Source: Serratia sp. DD3 (GTDB lineage Bacteria > Pseudomonadota > Gammaproteobacteria > Enterobacterales > Enterobacteriaceae). Taken from it: a stretch of 5,986 nucleotides of DNA. The first letter of the stretch is position 1. Each line of letters opens with the position of its first letter. Position numbers and translations under genes: made by a program. The stretch is taken from positions 1 to 5,986 of the forward strand of contig NZ_AYKS02000039.1 of assembly GCF_000496755.2 (NCBI RefSeq), read 5' to 3'. Below, piece after piece: positions 5,197-5,986 of the stretch. The notes under the pieces were generated by a model. The model searched no databases and was not told the origin of the DNA. It saw nothing but the letters and a program-made list of their open reading frames with translations.

Positions 5197-5986
5197 TTAG
5201 TGTTGTGTACCGTCACCATCCAGTGATGACGGCGGGTGGTTGCCGGGTACCTGGCAGGCGTCTGCCTGCGGTACCAGACTGATTTCGACGCGCCGGTTTT
5301 GTGCCCGCCCGGCGTCCGTGTCATTCGGTGCCAAAGGTCGGCTGTCGCCATACCCCTGCACCGCAAAACAGCTTTCCGGCACATCACCGGTATCACGCAT
5401 CCAGTTACGCACCGCTTCGGCCCGTTGCAAGGAGAGCGTCTGGTTCTGCTTGGCATTGCCGGTGTTGTCGGTATGCCCGCTGACCACTATCAGCCAGCCC
5501 GGTCTGGCCTTGATGCCCACCAGGGAATTCACCAGCATTTTGGTGGAATCGGGCTTCAGTACCGCCTTGCCGGAATCAAACAGCGACAGGCTGTCGAGGC
5601 GAACGATTTGGGCTTGCTCCTTCTCCTTGACTGCAATGGCTGCCGGTTTAGGTGGCACCCAGTCACTGAGAGCCAACTGCACCGGGGGATGCAAGACCTG
5701 CCCCTGGTATAAGCCCAACCCCAGTGACAACGGCGCACCCTGGCGCTGATAACGCGCCAGCAGTTGCTCATCATGGCGTAACTGTTGCTGCGCCTGTATC
5801 TTCGGCTCCGGCGGTGTGCCAGTGAGGCGATGATAAAAGGCCAGGTCATCCCCCACACTGCGGATAAGGCGATGGTTATTGGCAAAGCTCGCCAGCAAGG
5901 CCGCCACACCAAACACCCACACCAGTGCCCCGGCCCGCAGCCCCACACGTTGCGCGGGCGTCAGGCCACGGCGACCCGGCAAGCCC
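5197..5986 (-). CDS. T6SS OmpA-family envelope protein with IcmF-like segment, C-terminal part (runs off right edge)
   Basis: At least 261 C-terminal codons are visible, ending at TAA 5197-5199. A hydrophobic helix (visible residues about 17-34, GALVWVFGVAALLASFA) is followed by a periplasmic stretch (35-100) starting NNHRLIRSV and containing LSLGLGLYQG. This resembles the region after the third TM helix of TssM/IcmF, which carries a GLYQG-type motif. Residues about 128-238 are an OmpA_C domain: LFDSGKAVLKP, VSGHTDNTG (167-175), LSLQRAEAVRNWM, GYGDSRPLAPND and GRAQNRRVEI, containing the Asp and Arg positions typical of peptidoglycan binding. A roughly 20-residue polar tail follows. The likely role is to anchor the T6SS membrane complex to the cell wall, as OmpA domains fused or associated with TssL do in other systems. 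No DotU-like part is visible, so naming it tssL is not justified. A TTG at 5982 is not trusted as a start; the gene very probably continues beyond the window. Confidence 0.85.
   Translation of the reverse strand, partial: GLPGRRGLTPAQRVGLRAGALVWVFGVAALLASFANNHRLIRSVGDDLAFYHRLTGTPPEPKIQAQQQLRHDEQLLARYQRQGAPLSLGLGLYQGQVLHPPVQLALSDWVPPKPAAIAVKEKEQAQIVRLDSLSLFDSGKAVLKPDSTKMLVNSLVGIKARPGWLIVVSGHTDNTGNAKQNQTLSLQRAEAVRNWMRDTGDVPESCFAVQGYGDSRPLAPNDTDAGRAQNRRVEISLVPQADACQVPGNHPPSSLDGDGTQH

Noticed and set aside
5148..5749. Open frames on both strands within the OmpA-family gene and the hcp 5' end
   Set aside because: They overlap a well-supported OmpA_C domain in other frames and have no motifs of their own.

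Overview
The window is part of a type VI secretion system (T6SS) cluster, read entirely on the minus strand. The Hcp and ClpV sequences, the gene order and the moderately GC-rich base composition suggest a gamma-proteobacterium of the order Enterobacterales (Serratia, Yersinia, Pectobacterium, Pantoea or similar). The genus cannot be fixed from this sequence alone.

From high to low coordinates (the direction of transcription), four genes are visible. (1) The C-terminal part of an OmpA-family envelope protein runs off the right edge; its transmembrane helix and a TssM/IcmF-like periplasmic segment precede the OmpA peptidoglycan-binding domain. (2) hcp (tssD) is complete, starts 14 nt after the OmpA gene and encodes the inner-tube subunit. 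(3) After a gap of about 880 bp comes clpV (tssH), complete, the AAA+ ATPase that disassembles the contracted sheath. (4) vgrG (tssI) overlaps the clpV stop as ATGA and runs off the left edge after its gp27-like N-terminal half. Together these cover the envelope anchor, the expelled tube (Hcp), its spike (VgrG) and sheath recycling (ClpV).

The odd part is 3815-4690, between hcp and clpV. hcp ends in a strong hairpin with a UUCG loop (minus-strand RNA) and a broken T-rich tail, which probably terminates or attenuates transcription. clpV-vgrG would then need read-through or its own promoter; an AT-rich leader with a perfect 12-bp palindrome lies just upstream of clpV. Between these sits a block unlike the T6SS genes: a GC-rich core (4049-4257) with six perfect inverted repeats, two of them enclosed by a further pairing stem, flanked by two related copies of a roughly 60-bp sequence that share an identical 20-mer. 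All three plus-strand frames stay open across much of the core, so coding potential cannot be read from openness. I do not recognise the block. It looks like an inserted or remnant element, possibly specifying a structured RNA, and is the most interesting part of the window.
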